The notes: generated by a model not told the origin, from the letters alone. Counted from the first letter of the stretch, positions 1 through 10,415 are shown. The stretch: 64,000 nt of DNA from Paractinoplanes atraurantiacus (GCF_900215205.1 NZ_OBDY01000001.1:306786-370785), one strand, 5' to 3'. A program made the numbers and translations.

Positions 1-60
1 CTCCGGCCCGGACGCCTCGGGCTCGGCCGTCTCCGGCCCGGACGCCTCGGGCTCGGCCGT
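1..60. repeat. two exact 30-bp tandem copies
   Basis: Bases 1-30 and 31-60 are identical. The unit is in frame and encodes a ten-residue Ser/Gly/Ala repeat near the N-terminal side of the ROK protein. The array may extend left of the window. Confidence 0.9.
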
Positions 61-1168
61 CTCCGGTTCGGCCGCCGCCGGCTCGGCTTCCGGGGACCTC
101 GCCTTGGCCCAGCAGCAGGCTCCCGCCTGGCCGGCGGTGGTCGCCGCCATCCACTCGGCGATCGGCCGGCTGTGCGAGCAGTACCCCGGCCGCCTGCGCG
201 CTCTGGGCGTCTCGGTGCCCGGCACGGTCTCCCGCGACCTTCGCCTCGACGCCACCAACGTCGGCTGGCACGACGTCGACCTGACCGCCCTCTGGCCACC
301 CACCGCCGACCCGAAGCCCGTCTTCGTGGCCGGCAACGACGCCAGCCTGGCCGCCGCCGCCGAGTCGGCCCGAGGCGCCGCCAGCGGCGCCCGCGTGGCC
401 CTGCACCTGCTCATAGCCGGCGGCCTGGGCGGCGCCGTGGTCGACCAGGGCCGCCTGCTGAACGGCGCTTCCGGCTTCTCCGGCGAGTTCGGCCACATGC
501 CCTTCGGCGACCCCGCGATCCCTTGCCCATGCGGCGCCCACGGCTGCTGGGGCACCGCCGTCGACGGCACCGCCCTGGCCCGCCACCTGGGCCACCGCCC
601 CCCACGAGACCCGGTCACCTACGCCCGCCGCATCATCGCCTCAGCGGTAGCAGCCTCCCCGGCAGCGGTCGCCTCAGGGGCGCCGGGGGATTTTCCTGCC
701 GCTCCCATCGCAGCCGATGCCCCTGTGTTCGTCACCGGGCCAGCCGATGTGCCCACTGCCGATGCCCGCGCTGGCACTCCCGCGTCCGTCGATGCCGGGT
801 CCGGGGCTCCCGTGTCTGGCGATGCTCGGTCCGGGACTCCGGCGTCCGTTGATGTCGGCGCCGGCGCTCGCGTGGTCGTCGGCGCCGCGGCCGAGTTGGG
901 TGCCGTTCGGCTGGTGGCCGCTGCTCTCGGGCGCGGGATAGCCGGGCTGGTCAACGCCCTCGACGCCGACCTCGTCACTCTTGGTGGGGTGGGCGCCGAT
1001 CTCCTGTCGGCGGCCGAGGATGAGATCCAGGCTTCCTACCGTGCGGGCCTGATGGCTATCCGCCGCGGCAGCCCGCCGCCGATCCTTCCGGCCGCCCTGG
1101 GGGCGGACGGCCCGATCGCCGGGGCCGCCGAAGAAGCCTGGTCGAGCCTCATCCCGCACCTCGCGTGA
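2..1168 (+). CDS. ROK-family protein, 5'-truncated by window edge
   Basis: This is the C-terminal part of a ROK-family protein (NagC/XylR-type repressor or sugar kinase). The reading frame is open through the left edge, so the true start and any N-terminal helix-turn-helix lie outside and kinase or repressor cannot be decided. The ROK zinc motif CPCGAHGC is at nt 524-547, preceded by the GEFGHM segment that normally carries the sugar-binding residues. A GGVGADLL segment near nt 980 matches the C-terminal ROK glycine motif. Two features are odd. The first 20 visible residues are two exact copies of a decapeptide (SGPDASGSAV). A low-complexity Ala/Gly/Ser/Pro/Asp block at about nt 640-890 interrupts the C-terminal ROK domain. 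The usual Glu after the last zinc Cys is replaced (GCWG). Confidence 0.75.
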   Translation, partial: SGPDASGSAVSGPDASGSAVSGSAAAGSASGDLALAQQQAPAWPAVVAAIHSAIGRLCEQYPGRLRALGVSVPGTVSRDLRLDATNVGWHDVDLTALWPPTADPKPVFVAGNDASLAAAAESARGAASGARVALHLLIAGGLGGAVVDQGRLLNGASGFSGEFGHMPFGDPAIPCPCGAHGCWGTAVDGTALARHLGHRPPRDPVTYARRIIASAVAASPAAVASGAPGDFPAAPIAADAPVFVTGPADVPTADARAGTPASVDAGSGAPVSGDARSGTPASVDVGAGARVVVGAAAELGAVRLVAAALGRGIAGLVNALDADLVTLGGVGADLLSAAEDEIQASYRAGLMAIRRGSPPPILPAALGADGPIAGAAEEAWSSLIPHLA

Positions 1169-1215
1169 GGTGCCGAAGCCGGCGACGGTGGCGGCGGGGC
1201 AGGCGCTGGAAGTGA

Positions 1216-1728
1216 CTAGCTGGGGGCGCAGTAGCCGGCGACGGGGCTGAGCCACTCGGTGAACTGGGCCTCGATCGTGCTGTTGAGGTCCTTCATGCTC
1301 TTGATCTTGGTGATGTATTTACGGTCGGTGACGCTGGCGTCGACCTTGGCGGCCGAGGTCTGGCCGGCGGCCATGAACTCGGGGTCCTCGGCGGTCGCCG
1401 TGTCGGTGCGGATCTTCGTGGCGACGGCCTTCAGTTTGGCGGTGGCGGCGTTCTCGGCCTTCTTGGCCTCGGCGGCCTGCTTCGCCTCCTTGTAGGTGAT
1501 CATCTTGCCCAGGGCGGCGCCGAAGTCCTTGAGCTCGGCCGAGTACAGCTTCTGCAGGTTTCCGCAGACCAGCTGGGTGTTCGCCGAGTAGTCGGGCTCC
1601 GGGGTGGCGCTCGGAGTGGCGCTCGTCGCGGGGGCGGCGGCCGCGTCGGAGCTTTTCGCGTCGCTGTCGCAGGCGGCGCCGGTCAGCAGGGTGCCGACGG
1701 CGATCACGGCCAGGAGGGCGCGTCGCAT
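1216..1728 (-). CDS. small secreted lipoprotein, function unknown
   Basis: A 170-residue protein starting MRRALLAVIAVG, with a type II signal peptide ending in the lipobox LTGAAC at about residues 15-20. It is therefore predicted to be lipid-anchored outside the membrane. An Ala/Ser/Thr/Pro-rich linker follows, then an alpha-helical, Lys/Ala/Glu-rich domain with two cysteines (VCGNLQK near residue 55 and GYCAPS at the C-terminus) that could form a disulphide. I do not recognise a named family. I chose the ATG at 1728 over upstream starts because only this one begins directly with the signal peptide. It is transcribed divergently from the SARP regulator across a 325-bp gap. Confidence 0.7.
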   Translation of the reverse strand: MRRALLAVIAVGTLLTGAACDSDAKSSDAAAAPATSATPSATPEPDYSANTQLVCGNLQKLYSAELKDFGAALGKMITYKEAKQAAEAKKAENAATAKLKAVATKIRTDTATAEDPEFMAAGQTSAAKVDASVTDRKYITKIKSMKDLNSTIEAQFTEWLSPVAGYCAPS

Positions 1729-1833
1729 GAGAGGGGATCCTGTTCGTCCGGGGGCGTAGGCCCCGCCGACGTTACGTTCCGCTCGGCGCATCGTCCAACC
1801 GACAGTGATCACCGAGATACCCGGACCGTACGA

Positions 1834-1869
1834 ACAGCCCGCCCGCGCTTGCCGCCGCGGACGGGCTGT
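1834..1869. other. 14-bp hairpin in the divergent promoter gap
   Basis: Arms 1834-1847 and 1856-1869 pair over 14 bp with a single G-T pair and an 8-nt loop. It lies in the 325-bp gap (1729-2053) between the lipoprotein and SARP genes. There is no T-run, so a regulatory or structural role is as likely as termination. Apart from this hairpin and the 17-bp duplication at 2014-2047, I see no other strong element in the gap. Confidence 0.45.
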
Positions 1870-2013
1870 CGGCCCCCCGTCGAGCCGACGCCGCCGCATC
1901 GGGCTGGGGCGATGGGTTACATCCCCGATGCGACGGCGAACCCCAGGTTGCCGAACGTCGCTGTTGTTTCGCTGTCGTTCCGCTCTCGCCGCTCGACTAA
2001 GCTCGATGTCTCG

Positions 2014-2047
2014 ACCGGAGGGCTGGGAGAACCGGAGGGCTGGGAGA
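2014..2047. repeat. 17-bp tandem duplication over the SARP ribosome binding site
   Basis: Bases 2014-2030 and 2031-2047 are identical (unit begins ACCGGAGGGC). Each copy carries a GGAGG Shine-Dalgarno-like core, so the SARP start at 2054 has two possible ribosome loading sites. Seventeen is not a multiple of three, which supports this stretch being non-coding and the start being at 2054. Confidence 0.75.
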
Positions 2048-2053
2048 ACGGGC

Positions 2054-5050
2054 ATGCGGTACCGCATTCTCGGGCCACTGTCCGTCACCGTGGATGGACA
2101 CGACGTCACCGTTACGGCGGGCCGTGATCGCATCGTGCTGGCCATGCTGTTGCTTCACCCTGGCCGGGTGCTCGGTGTCGGCGTGCTGGCCGAGGCGGTG
2201 TGGGGCGCCGATCCGCCGGCCACGGCCCGCGGCCAGCTCCAGACGTGTGTCTCCCGCCTGCGCCGCATCCTGCCGCCGGGGGCGATCCGCACCGACCCGG
2301 CCGGCTACCGGATCGACGCCGGGCCGGACGATCTCGACGTGGCCGCCTTCGACCGTCTGGTCGCCGGGGCGCGGTCGGCCGATGATCCGGGTGCCGCGCG
2401 CCGGGCGTACACCCAAGCGCTTGATCTTTGGCGTGGACCCTCGCTCGCCGAGACCGAGAGCGAGGCCGTCCGCGGGGCCGGCGTGATGCTCGACGAGCGC
2501 TGCCTGGCCGCGACCGAGGAATGGGCCGAGCTCGAGCTCGGCGCCGGCAACGGGCCGGAGATGGCCGTCGTCCTGGCCGGGCTGGTCGAGCGCTATCCGC
2601 TGCGGGAAAGGCTGCGCGGGCAACTGATGACCGCGCTCTACCGGTCCGGGCGGCAGGCCGACGCCCTGGCCGAGTTCCGCCGGGCTCGTCAGGTGCTGCG
2701 CGACGATCTCGGCATCGAGCCGGGCGCCGAGCTTCAGCGGCTGCACCAGGCGATCCTGGCCGGTGAGGTGCCGGCGGCGGAGAAGGTGGCCGAGGAGAAG
2801 GTCCGGTGCCTGCCCCGGACGGTCGGTGACTTCACCGGGCGCGAGGCGACCGTGCGCCGCCTGGTGACCGCGATCGAGGCCGCGGACGACAGCCGGCCGG
2901 TGGTCGCGGTGATCGACGGCATGGCCGGCAGCGGCAAGACGACGCTCGCCCTGCACGTGGCCGCCCTGCTCGGCGAGCGCTATCCGGACGCGCATCTCTT
3001 CGTCGACCTGCACGGGCACAGCGCCGAACGGCCGCTCGAACCGGCCGCGGCGCTGCTCGTGCTGCTGCGCCAGCTCGGGGTCGCCGCCGAGCGGATCCCG
3101 CCCGAACTCGTCGACCGGGTCGGCATGTGGCGCACCGAGCTGGCCCGGCGACGGGTGCTGGTGCTGTTCGACAACGCCGCCTCCAGCGCTCAGCTGTCCG
3201 ACCTGCTGCCGACCGCGCCCGGCAGCCTGGCCCTGGTCACCGGCCGGCGGCGCCTGATCGGGCTGGACGGCGTGCACCCCGAGTCGCTGGCCGTCCTCCC
3301 GCACGCCGAGGCGGTCGCGCTGCTGGCCCGGATCGTCGGCGACCGGGTGGACGCGGAACCGGAGGCGGCGGCCGAGGTGGCCCGGCGCTGCGGTGGCCTG
3401 CCCCTGGCTGTCCGGCTCGCCGGCTCGCGGCTGGCCCACCGGCCGCGCTGGCGGGTCGCCGACCTGGTCCGCCGGCTCGGCGAGTCGGCGCTGCCCGAGC
3501 TGGCCGCCGAGGACCGGTCGGTGGCCAGCGCCTTCGCGGTGTCGTACAGCCAGCTGCCCGATCCTGTCCAACGGGTCTTCCGGCTGCTCGGGCTCTGCCC
3601 CGGCACCGAGTTCGACGCGCTCGCCGCGGCCGCCCTGAGCGGCCTGGAGCTGGACCGCGCGCGCGACGTCCTCGACGACCTGGTCGACGTCAACCTGGTC
3701 GACGAGCCCGAGCCCGGCGTCTACCGGATGCACGACCTGCTGCGGGAGTTCGCGGCGGTGCTCGCGGCCGAGATCGCGCCCGCCGAGCGCGCCGAGGCGC
3801 TGCGCGGGGTGCTCGACCAGCAGCTCCAGGCGGTGGCGGCGACGAACCTGTCGGTCTATCGGGAGGTGCTGGAACGCGACATCGGCGCGCTCACTCCGCT
3901 GCGGCCCGACCTGCTCGAGGCGGTGGGTGACCCGCGGGACCGGATCGAGCGGGAACGGACACACCTGGGCGCGTACGTGGAGGCCGCGGCCGCCGTGCCC
4001 GAGCTGGCCGGCTACGCCTGGCGGCTGCCGCGGGCGGCCTGGCGGCACCTCTACCACCGGGCCTATCTCGACGACGTGCACAGCCTGCACGAGCAAGCCC
4101 TGGCGGTGCTCGAACGCGACGGCGACCGGGCCGCCACCGCGACCATGCTCAACTATCTGGCCTCGGTGCACTGCCGCCGGTCCCGCAACGACGAGGCGGT
4201 CCCGCTGCTCCAGCGGTGCATCGAGATCTGCCGGGAGCTGGGCGACCGGGACGGGCTCGGCCGCGCCATGGCCAATCTGGCCATGGTGCACCACGAGTCG
4301 GGGCGGTGGGCCGAGAGCATCGAGGTCGCGCTCGGCGTGCGCCGGCTAGGCCGGGCCCGGCACAACCACAACGAGCTCAACGCGCTGGCCAACGGCTATC
4401 AGCGGATCGGCGACGAGCGGGAGGCGCTGCGCTACCACCGGCTGCGCCTGATGGCGCAATGGGAGATCCGCGACCTCGCCCGGATCGGCGACAGCCTGGT
4501 CAACATCGCCGTCCTCAAGCACCGGCTGGGCCTGGTCGACGTGGCCGCGGCCATCCGGCAGATGCGCGTGTCCCGGCGGCTGATCCAGCGGGCCGGCTAT
4601 CCGCACGGCCAGGCCGAGACGGAGCACGAGCTGGCCCTGCTGCTGGCCGCGGACGGGCAGCTGACCGAGGCGGTCGCCGGCCACTGGCGGGCCATCGAGT
4701 TCGCCGAGCAGGCGCACAACCGCGAGCAGGAGTCCCGCTTCTGCCACGGCCTGGGCCGGACCTATCGGCTGAGCGGCGACGACGTGGCCGCCCGGGCCAT
4801 GTTCGAACGATCGCTGCGGCTCGGCCGGCAGGCCCGGATGCCTTATCGGATCGCCCTGGCCCAGGCCGCGCTCGGCGACTGCCTGACCGCGGGCGACCCG
4901 GACGAGGCCCGGCGGCTGCTCGGCCTGGCCCGCGCCGGGCTGGCCGCCCTGGGCGCGCCCGAGCTGCGCGACGTCGAGAAGCTGCTCGCCCAAGTCGGTG
5001 GCGAGGATCATCTGCGTAGCGGCTCCGGTGGAGAGACGATAAGGGCGTGA
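2054..5050 (+). CDS. AfsR/SARP-family regulator (winged helix-BTAD-NB-ARC-TPR)
   Basis: A 998-residue transcriptional regulator of the AfsR/SARP type. Domains in order: an OmpR-like winged helix (about 1-95, starting [11 protein letters not shown]), a bacterial transcriptional activation domain (about 100-245), an NB-ARC-type STAND ATPase (about 265-530) with Walker A GMAGSGKT at 289-296, and C-terminal TPR repeats (about 640-980). Such proteins bind direct repeats upstream of target promoters and switch on transcription, often of secondary metabolism, with the ATPase/TPR part acting as sensor. I chose the ATG at 2054 because the OmpR fold begins there and a purine-rich site precedes it; an upstream in-frame extension is compositionally unlike protein. 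Its stop overlaps the fumC GTG by 4 nt. No biosynthetic cluster is visible nearby, so the targets are unknown. Confidence 0.88.
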   Translation: MRYRILGPLSVTVDGHDVTVTAGRDRIVLAMLLLHPGRVLGVGVLAEAVWGADPPATARGQLQTCVSRLRRILPPGAIRTDPAGYRIDAGPDDLDVAAFDRLVAGARSADDPGAARRAYTQALDLWRGPSLAETESEAVRGAGVMLDERCLAATEEWAELELGAGNGPEMAVVLAGLVERYPLRERLRGQLMTALYRSGRQADALAEFRRARQVLRDDLGIEPGAELQRLHQAILAGEVPAAEKVAEEKVRCLPRTVGDFTGREATVRRLVTAIEAADDSRPVVAVIDGMAGSGKTTLALHVAALLGERYPDAHLFVDLHGHSAERPLEPAAALLVLLRQLGVAAERIPPELVDRVGMWRTELARRRVLVLFDNAASSAQLSDLLPTAPGSLALVTGRRRLIGLDGVHPESLAVLPHAEAVALLARIVGDRVDAEPEAAAEVARRCGGLPLAVRLAGSRLAHRPRWRVADLVRRLGESALPELAAEDRSVASAFAVSYSQLPDPVQRVFRLLGLCPGTEFDALAAAALSGLELDRARDVLDDLVDVNLVDEPEPGVYRMHDLLREFAAVLAAEIAPAERAEALRGVLDQQLQAVAATNLSVYREVLERDIGALTPLRPDLLEAVGDPRDRIERERTHLGAYVEAAAAVPELAGYAWRLPRAAWRHLYHRAYLDDVHSLHEQALAVLERDGDRAATATMLNYLASVHCRRSRNDEAVPLLQRCIEICRELGDRDGLGRAMANLAMVHHESGRWAESIEVALGVRRLGRARHNHNELNALANGYQRIGDEREALRYHRLRLMAQWEIRDLARIGDSLVNIAVLKHRLGLVDVAAAIRQMRVSRRLIQRAGYPHGQAETEHELALLLAADGQLTEAVAGHWRAIEFAEQAHNREQESRFCHGLGRTYRLSGDDVAARAMFERSLRLGRQARMPYRIALAQAALGDCLTAGDPDEARRLLGLARAGLAALGAPELRDVEKLLAQVGGEDHLRSGSGGETIRA

Positions 5051-6447
5051 CGACTACAGACGAGAGCGGTTACCGGGTCGAGAAGGACACGATGGGCGAG
5101 GTCCGGGTGCCGGCCGCGGCCCTGTGGCGGGCGCAGACGCAGCGGGCGGTGGAAAACTTCCCCCTCTCCGGGCGCGGGCTGGAGCCGGCCCACATCAAGG
5201 CGCTGGCCCAGATCAAGGGCGCGGCGGCGCAGGTGAACGCGTCGCTCGGCGTGCTCGACGACGACCTGGCCAAGGCGATCGCGACGGCCGCGGCCCACGT
5301 GGCCGAGGGCGGATACGACGACCAGTTCCCGATCGACGTCTTCCAGACCGGGTCGGGCACCTCGTCGAACATGAACGCCAACGAGGTCATCGCCACCCTC
5401 GCCTCGCGGGAGCTGGGCCGCCCCGTACACCCGAATGACCACGTCAATGCCTCGCAGTCGAGCAACGACGTCTTCCCGTCCTCGATCCACCTGGCCGCCA
5501 CCGAGGCCGTGACCTCGACCCTGATCCCGGCCCTGGAGCACCTGCACACCGCGCTGCGGGCCAAGGCCGAGGACTGGGACGACGTGGTCAAGAGCGGCCG
5601 CACGCATCTCATGGACGCCACGCCGGTCACCCTCGGACAGGAGTTCTCGGGGTACGCCCGGCAGGTCGCCAACGGCATCGAGCGGCTCCGCTCGACCCTG
5701 CCGCGGCTGGCCGAGCTGCCGCTCGGCGGCACCGCGGTCGGCACCGGCGTCAACACCCCGCCCGGTTTCGCCCCGAAGGTGATCGACCGGCTGCGCGAGG
5801 TCACCGGGCTGCCGCTGAGCGAGGCGCGCGACCACTTCGAGGCCCAGGGCGCGCGCGACGGCCTGGTCGAGGCGTCCGGCCAGCTCCGGACGATCGCGGT
5901 CGGGCTCTACAAGATCGTGAACGACATCCGCTGGATGGGCTCCGGGCCGCGGGCCGGCCTGCGCGAGCTGCGCCTGCCCGACCTCCAGCCGGGCTCGTCG
6001 ATCATGCCGGGCAAGGTGAACCCGGTCGTTCCCGAGGCGGTCCGCCAGGTCGCGGCCCAGGTGATCGGCAACGACGCGACGGTCGCCTTCGCCGGCACGC
6101 AGGGCGACTTCGAGCTCAACGTGATGCTGCCGGTGATGGCCCGCAACATCCTCGAGTCGATCCGCCTGCTGGCCAACGCGTCCCGCCTGCTCGCCGACCG
6201 CTGCATCGACGGTCTGCAACCCAACGTCGAGATCGCTTTGGCGTACGCCGAGGGGTCGCCCTCGATCGTCACCCCGCTCAACCGCTACCTCGGCTACGAC
6301 GAGGCGGCCGCGATCGCGAAGACCGCCCTCGCCACGAACCAGTCGATCCGCGACGTGGTGATCGAGCGCGGCCACCTCAAATCCGGCAAGTTGACCGAGA
6401 AGCAGCTCGACGAGGCGCTCGACGTGCTGAGGATGACCCGCCCCTAG
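5047..6447 (+). CDS. fumC: class II fumarate hydratase
   Basis: A 466-residue class II fumarase, converting fumarate and L-malate in the TCA cycle in the cytoplasm. The superfamily signature [11 protein letters not shown] is at residues 316-326, and the [11 protein letters not shown] and TAVGTGVN segments that build the tetrameric active site are present. Length is normal for FumC. The GTG start overlaps the SARP stop (GTGA), so translation is probably coupled to the upstream regulator. That is an unusual partner for a housekeeping enzyme. A strong terminator follows at 6470-6503. Confidence 0.95.
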   Translation: MTTTDESGYRVEKDTMGEVRVPAAALWRAQTQRAVENFPLSGRGLEPAHIKALAQIKGAAAQVNASLGVLDDDLAKAIATAAAHVAEGGYDDQFPIDVFQTGSGTSSNMNANEVIATLASRELGRPVHPNDHVNASQSSNDVFPSSIHLAATEAVTSTLIPALEHLHTALRAKAEDWDDVVKSGRTHLMDATPVTLGQEFSGYARQVANGIERLRSTLPRLAELPLGGTAVGTGVNTPPGFAPKVIDRLREVTGLPLSEARDHFEAQGARDGLVEASGQLRTIAVGLYKIVNDIRWMGSGPRAGLRELRLPDLQPGSSIMPGKVNPVVPEAVRQVAAQVIGNDATVAFAGTQGDFELNVMLPVMARNILESIRLLANASRLLADRCIDGLQPNVEIALAYAEGSPSIVTPLNRYLGYDEAAAIAKTALATNQSIRDVVIERGHLKSGKLTEKQLDEALDVLRMTRP

Positions 6448-6469
6448 GGCCTGTGGATAACGTGTGGAA

Positions 6470-6503
6470 AACCGCCCCGCCCGGTCCCTCGGGCGGGGCG
6501 GTT
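6470..6503 (+). terminator. terminator after fumC
   Basis: A perfect 14-bp G/C-rich inverted repeat (6470-6483 with 6490-6503) with a 6-nt loop lies 22 nt after the fumC stop. It lacks a long T-run, as is common in actinobacteria. It ends about 20 nt before the putative cysS -10 box. Confidence 0.8.
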
Positions 6504-6522
6504 ACCCGCTTGGCAGGGCCGG

Positions 6523-6528
6523 TACCCT
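6523..6528 (+). promoter_or_regulatory. putative -10 box for leaderless cysS
   Basis: The hexamer TACCCT ends 6 nt before the GTG start of cysS and no Shine-Dalgarno sequence is present. This spacing would place the transcription start at or next to the start codon. Confidence 0.45.
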
Positions 6529-6534
6529 TGTCAG

Positions 6535-7947
6535 GTGAGTTTGCGCTTGTATGACACCGCGACCCGATCCGTCCGGGATTTCGTCCCGCTGACGCCCGGT
6601 CAGGTCGGTATCTACCTGTGTGGTCTCACCGTGCAGTCAGTGCCGCACATCGGTCACCTCCGCTCGGCGGTGAACTACGACGTGCTGCGCCGCTGGCTGC
6701 TGCACACCAACTACGAGGTCACCTTCGTCCGCAACGTCACCGACGTCGACGACAAGATCCTCGACAAGGCGCACGCGCAGGGTCGCCCGTTCTGGTCGAT
6801 CGCGTACGCCAACAAGCTCGTGCTCGACGCGAACTACCGCGACCTCAACGTGCTGCCGCCGACCTACGAGCCGCTGGCCACCGCGCACATCCCCGAGATG
6901 CACGAGCTCATCACCACGCTGATCGAGCGCGGCCGGGCCTACCCGGCGGCCGGCGGCAACGGCGACGTCTACTTCGACGTGCCGTCGTACGCGGAGTACG
7001 GCGCCCTCTCCGGCCAGAACCCGGACGACATGCGCCCGCCGTCCGACGGCGGCGAGCCCGACAAACGCGACTACCGCGACTTCGCCCTGTGGAAGGGCGT
7101 CAAGGCCGACGAGCCGGCCGACGCGTCGTGGCCGTCGCCGTGGGGCCGCGGCCGCCCGGGGTGGCACATCGAGTGCTCCGCGATGGCCCGGCGCTACCTC
7201 GGCGACGAGTTCGACATCCACGGCGGCGGCGTCGACCTGACGTTCCCCCACCACGAGAACGAGATCGCCCAGTCCCACTCGGCCGGCCTGCCGTTCGCGC
7301 GCTACTGGGTGCACCACGCGCTGCTCAACCTCGGCGAGGCCAAGATGAGCAAGTCGCTGGGCAACGTGATCGACCTCGACGCGGTGCGGGCCATGGGCAT
7401 CCGCGAGGTCGAGGTGCGCTACTACCTCGCCACGCCGCACTACCGTTCGCGCATCGACTATTCCGATGACGCGCTGCGGGAGGCCGCGACGGCGTACCGC
7501 CGAATCGAAGGTTTTGTGCAGCGCGCCGCCGAGATCGTCGGGCCCGGCCGTCCGAAAGACGTGCCGCCGCCGTTCGCCGCCGCCATGAACGACGACCTCA
7601 ACACGTCGGCCGCGCTGGCGATCGTGCACGACACCATCCGCGAGGGCAACACCGCCCTCACGGCCAACGACGAAGCCGGCATCCGCGGGGCGCTCACCGC
7701 CGTCCGCGCGATGCTGGGTGTGCTCGGCCTCGACCCGCTCGACGAGAAATGGACCGGTGGCGCCACGCAGAGCGACCTCAAGCCGGTCGTCGACGCGCTG
7801 GTCAAGCTCGCGCTGGAGCAGCGCGCGCAGGCACGGGCACGGAAGGACTGGGCGGCCGCCGACTCGGTGCGCGACCAGCTCAAGAACGCGGGAATTCAGG
7901 TGGAGGACACTCCGGCCGGGCCGCGATGGACGGTAGGAGAGCACTGA
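6535..7947 (+). CDS. cysS: cysteinyl-tRNA synthetase
   Basis: A 470-residue class I cysteinyl-tRNA synthetase that charges tRNA-Cys. The HIGH motif is at residues 38-41 and KMSKS at 270-274. Cys29 (CGLTVQ) is the first zinc ligand for cysteine discrimination, with IECSAMA and the FPHHENE segment supplying the rest. The C-terminal DALR/anticodon-binding region is present, so this is CysS rather than the shorter mycothiol ligase MshC. The stop overlaps the rlmB start by one base (TGATG), a common cysS-rlmB pairing in actinobacteria. The GTG start is supported by the N-terminal alignment; the gene looks leaderless. Confidence 0.95.
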   Translation: MSLRLYDTATRSVRDFVPLTPGQVGIYLCGLTVQSVPHIGHLRSAVNYDVLRRWLLHTNYEVTFVRNVTDVDDKILDKAHAQGRPFWSIAYANKLVLDANYRDLNVLPPTYEPLATAHIPEMHELITTLIERGRAYPAAGGNGDVYFDVPSYAEYGALSGQNPDDMRPPSDGGEPDKRDYRDFALWKGVKADEPADASWPSPWGRGRPGWHIECSAMARRYLGDEFDIHGGGVDLTFPHHENEIAQSHSAGLPFARYWVHHALLNLGEAKMSKSLGNVIDLDAVRAMGIREVEVRYYLATPHYRSRIDYSDDALREAATAYRRIEGFVQRAAEIVGPGRPKDVPPPFAAAMNDDLNTSAALAIVHDTIREGNTALTANDEAGIRGALTAVRAMLGVLGLDPLDEKWTGGATQSDLKPVVDALVKLALEQRAQARARKDWAAADSVRDQLKNAGIQVEDTPAGPRWTVGEH

Positions 7948-9068
7948 TGCCGGGCAATTCACAGAACGCGAGCAAGCGGGCCACCTCCAAGAAGGGCGCG
8001 TCGATCGGCTCGGGCGGCAAGAACCGCTCGGGCCTCAAGGGCAAGGGCCGCACCCTGCCCGCCGACGAGCGTCCCTGGCACAAGGGCTACTCCGGCACCG
8101 AGAAACTGCCCGAGAAGACCGCCCGTAAGCAGGACAAGGAGCGCCGCGCGGCGGCCGCCGAGGGCCGCGCGCCCAAGGTCGGCGTCCCCGGCAGCAAAGA
8201 CACCACGTGGGGTCGCGGCGGCGGCCGCGGCGTCCCGGCGCGGGGCCCGCAGCAGCGCGGCAAGTTCAACAGCCGCGGCGGCCCGCGGGTCGCCCCCGGC
8301 CGGCGCTCCAACCCGACCAAGGAAGGCCCCGAGCTGCTGCTCGGCCGCAACCCGGTGGTCGAGGCGCTGCGCGCCGCGGTGCCGGCCACGGCGCTCTACG
8401 TCGCGCAGGGCATCGACATCGACGAGCGGGTCACCGAGATCGTCCGCACGGCCGGTGACCGCGGCATCCCGATCCTCGAGATCGGCCGCAACGAGCTCGA
8501 CCGGATGACCGGCGGTGTCCTCCACCAGGGCATCGGCCTGCAGGTGCCCCCGTTCGCGTACGAGGACTTCGACGACCTGATCGCCGCCGCCCTCGAGCAG
8601 CCCACCCCGCTGCTGGTCGCGCTCGACGGCATCACCGACCCGCGCAACCTCGGCGCGGTCATCCGCTCCGTGGCGGCCTTCGGCGGTCACGGCGTCTTCA
8701 TGACCGAGCGCCGCGCCGCCGGCATCACCGCGACCGCGTGGCGCACCAGCGCCGGCGCGGCCGCCCGCGTGCCGGTCTCCCAGGTGGTCAACCTGACCCG
8801 CGCGGTCAAGGCGGCGCAGAAAGCCGGCTTCACCGCCATCGGCCTCGACGCCGACGGCGAAACCGACCTCTACCAGCTCGAAGCCGCCGTCGGCCCGCTG
8901 CTCGTGGTCGTCGGCTCCGAGGGCCGCGGCCTGTCCCGCCTCGTCGGCGAGACCTGCGACCTGCGCGTCAGCATCCCGATGGCCTCCGACGTCGAGTCGC
9001 TGAACGCCAGCGTCGCCGCCGCGGTCACCCTGGCCGAGGTCACCCGCCGCCGCACCCACGGTCAGTAA
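7947..9068 (+). CDS. rlmB: 23S rRNA 2'-O-methyltransferase, SpoU/TrmH family (RlmB-like)
   Basis: A 373-residue SpoU-family methyltransferase that 2'-O-methylates rRNA using SAM. It has a basic, Gly/Lys/Arg-rich disordered extension of about 120 residues, then the SpoU substrate-binding domain (about 128-205), then the trefoil-knot methylase with motif 1 [11 protein letters not shown] (about 228), motif 2 [10 protein letters not shown] and motif 3 [10 protein letters not shown]. The ATG at 7947 is preceded by GGTAGGAG and overlaps the cysS stop. The last 7 bp overlap the convergent beta-propeller gene. RlmB versus another SpoU enzyme cannot be fixed by sequence alone, but the cysS linkage favours RlmB. 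Confidence 0.88.
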   Translation: MPGNSQNASKRATSKKGASIGSGGKNRSGLKGKGRTLPADERPWHKGYSGTEKLPEKTARKQDKERRAAAAEGRAPKVGVPGSKDTTWGRGGGRGVPARGPQQRGKFNSRGGPRVAPGRRSNPTKEGPELLLGRNPVVEALRAAVPATALYVAQGIDIDERVTEIVRTAGDRGIPILEIGRNELDRMTGGVLHQGIGLQVPPFAYEDFDDLIAAALEQPTPLLVALDGITDPRNLGAVIRSVAAFGGHGVFMTERRAAGITATAWRTSAGAAARVPVSQVVNLTRAVKAAQKAGFTAIGLDADGETDLYQLEAAVGPLLVVVGSEGRGLSRLVGETCDLRVSIPMASDVESLNASVAAAVTLAEVTRRRTHGQ

Positions 9069-10174
9069 TAGGCCCGCAGCACGCCACCGTCGGACACATA
9101 GAGCCACCCGCCCGCGATCACGGGCGGGTGGTCGCGGTCGGCCGGGATCTCCTTTTTCAGGGGTACGCCTGTCGCGGCGCTCGCCACGACGAGGCCGTCA
9201 TCGGTCGGCGTGTAGAGCAACCCACCGGCGCGCGACGTGCGGCCGGCGGCGCTCGGCGTGTGCACGGAGTAGAGCTTGCGGCCGGTCCGGGCGTCCAGGG
9301 CGGTGGCGCTGCGGTACTGGCTGAAAAAGACGTGCGTGGTGTCGGTGGTGACGTCGCTGACCTGGAGCTTCGTCGACCAGATCGCCTTGCCGGTGGCGGC
9401 GTCGACGGCGGTCAGGCCCGCCGAACTGCCCACGTAGAAACGGGTGCCGGCCGGGTCGGTGCCGCCGGCGTACCAGTTGTTTGTGGTCTCCCAGAGGGTC
9501 TTGCCGGTCCTCGTCTCCACCGCGGCGGCGCCGCCGTCCGCCTTGCGCAACAACAGGCGGCCGTTGGCTGAGACGAGGCCGTCGCCGCGGTCACCCAGGC
9601 GCAGCCAGCGTTGCTCGCCGTCGTCGACGCCGAAAGCGATGGTCGAGGCCAGGCCGTTCTGGTTGCTGTCGAGAACGATGGTGCCCCGGTCGATCCGCAT
9701 GTCGTAGCTGAACTTCTCGAGGCCCTTCGACCACAGCCGCTTGCCGCGGGCCGGGTCGAAGGCGGTCAAATGACTCTCGAAGGCGGCGGGGACGCGGCAT
9801 TCGGAGGACAGCATGAGCAGCTTGCCGTCGGCCAGGGCCAGGCGGGAGACGGTGGTTTGCGGAAGGTCGACGTGCCAGCGGCGCTTGCCGGTCGCGGGGT
9901 CGTAGGCGCCGATGCCGCCGGGGTCGTTGGAGAAGAGGCTCCTGCCGTCGAGCACGGGACGTACGCCGGTGTCGCAGTTCGAGGTCCTGGTGGCGAGCTT
10001 CCAGCGCTGCTTGACGTGGGTGATGGTGGAGGCGTTGAGCCGGGTCTCGGCCGGGTTGTAGTAGGTGTTGCCGGGGCCGTAGCCGGATTGTGGCCAGCTT
10101 TGAGCGGGACTCGCCGCCGCCGGCGTAGGGACCATGACCAGGGCAGCTACCGCCGCATACAACTTGATCTTCAC
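9062..10174 (-). CDS. secreted PQQ-like beta-propeller protein
   Basis: A 370-residue protein with a Sec signal peptide ([15 protein letters not shown], cleavage near PAAAS, about residue 22) and no membrane span, so predicted secreted. The rest is made of PQQ-like propeller blades, visible as at least five repeats of the form AxDxxTGKxxW (for example [33 protein letters not shown]). No catalytic residues are evident. Such domains usually serve as scaffolds or ligand sensors. The start is GTG at 10174 with a weak ribosome site. It is convergent with rlmB (7-bp overlap). The extracellular half of the Hsp70-like protein at 12358-15309 has the same fold. Confidence 0.8.
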   Translation of the reverse strand: MKIKLYAAVAALVMVPTPAAASPAQSWPQSGYGPGNTYYNPAETRLNASTITHVKQRWKLATRTSNCDTGVRPVLDGRSLFSNDPGGIGAYDPATGKRRWHVDLPQTTVSRLALADGKLLMLSSECRVPAAFESHLTAFDPARGKRLWSKGLEKFSYDMRIDRGTIVLDSNQNGLASTIAFGVDDGEQRWLRLGDRGDGLVSANGRLLLRKADGGAAAVETRTGKTLWETTNNWYAGGTDPAGTRFYVGSSAGLTAVDAATGKAIWSTKLQVSDVTTDTTHVFFSQYRSATALDARTGRKLYSVHTPSAAGRTSRAGGLLYTPTDDGLVVASAATGVPLKKEIPADRDHPPVIAGGWLYVSDGGVLRAYY

Positions 10175-10198
10175 TTGTTGATCAACGAGGGGGAGACC

Positions 10199-10215
10199 CT
10201 GGGGCTCCGCCCCAG
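10199..10215. repeat. short G/C palindrome at the edge of the repeat region
   Basis: A perfect 7-bp hairpin (10199-10205 with 10209-10215, 3-nt loop) of the form CTGGGGC/GCCCCAG. A related GGGGGC/GCCCCC hairpin closes the other end of the repeat region at 10931-10949. Confidence 0.6.
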
Positions 10216-10247
10216 ACCCCGGTCATCGCTGCTGGGATCAGGTTGGG

Positions 10248-10380
10248 GGCTTGGGGGATCCCGTTGCCACGCCGAGCGAGGCAATCACGATGTGTGGGGG
10301 TGCGCAACCAAAACCCGGTTGCGCACCCCCACACATCGCGATCAAACCCCACACGTCGTCGCAACGGGATCCCCCAAGCC
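10248..10380. repeat. nested perfect inverted repeats (20 bp outer, 22 bp inner)
   Basis: An outer perfect 20-bp inverted repeat (10248-10267 with 10361-10380) encloses an inner perfect 22-bp inverted repeat (10288-10309 with 10317-10338, 7-nt loop). The inner stem continues for 3 bp after one mismatch. No coding frame explains it. The single-stranded form would be a large two-tier stem, like a palindromic mobile element or a structured RNA. Confidence 0.85.
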
Positions 10381-10415
10381 GGGGCCCACTCTGGGGAAGG
10401 GGCACGGCGCGGCCT

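Noticed and set aside
2054..5050. SARP as part of a secondary-metabolite cluster
   Set aside because: Neighbouring genes are housekeeping or unrelated; no biosynthetic enzymes of a cluster are present in the window.
6535..7947. Mycothiol ligase MshC instead of CysS
   Set aside because: The length of 470 residues and the presence of the C-terminal anticodon-binding region fit CysS; MshC is shorter and lacks it.
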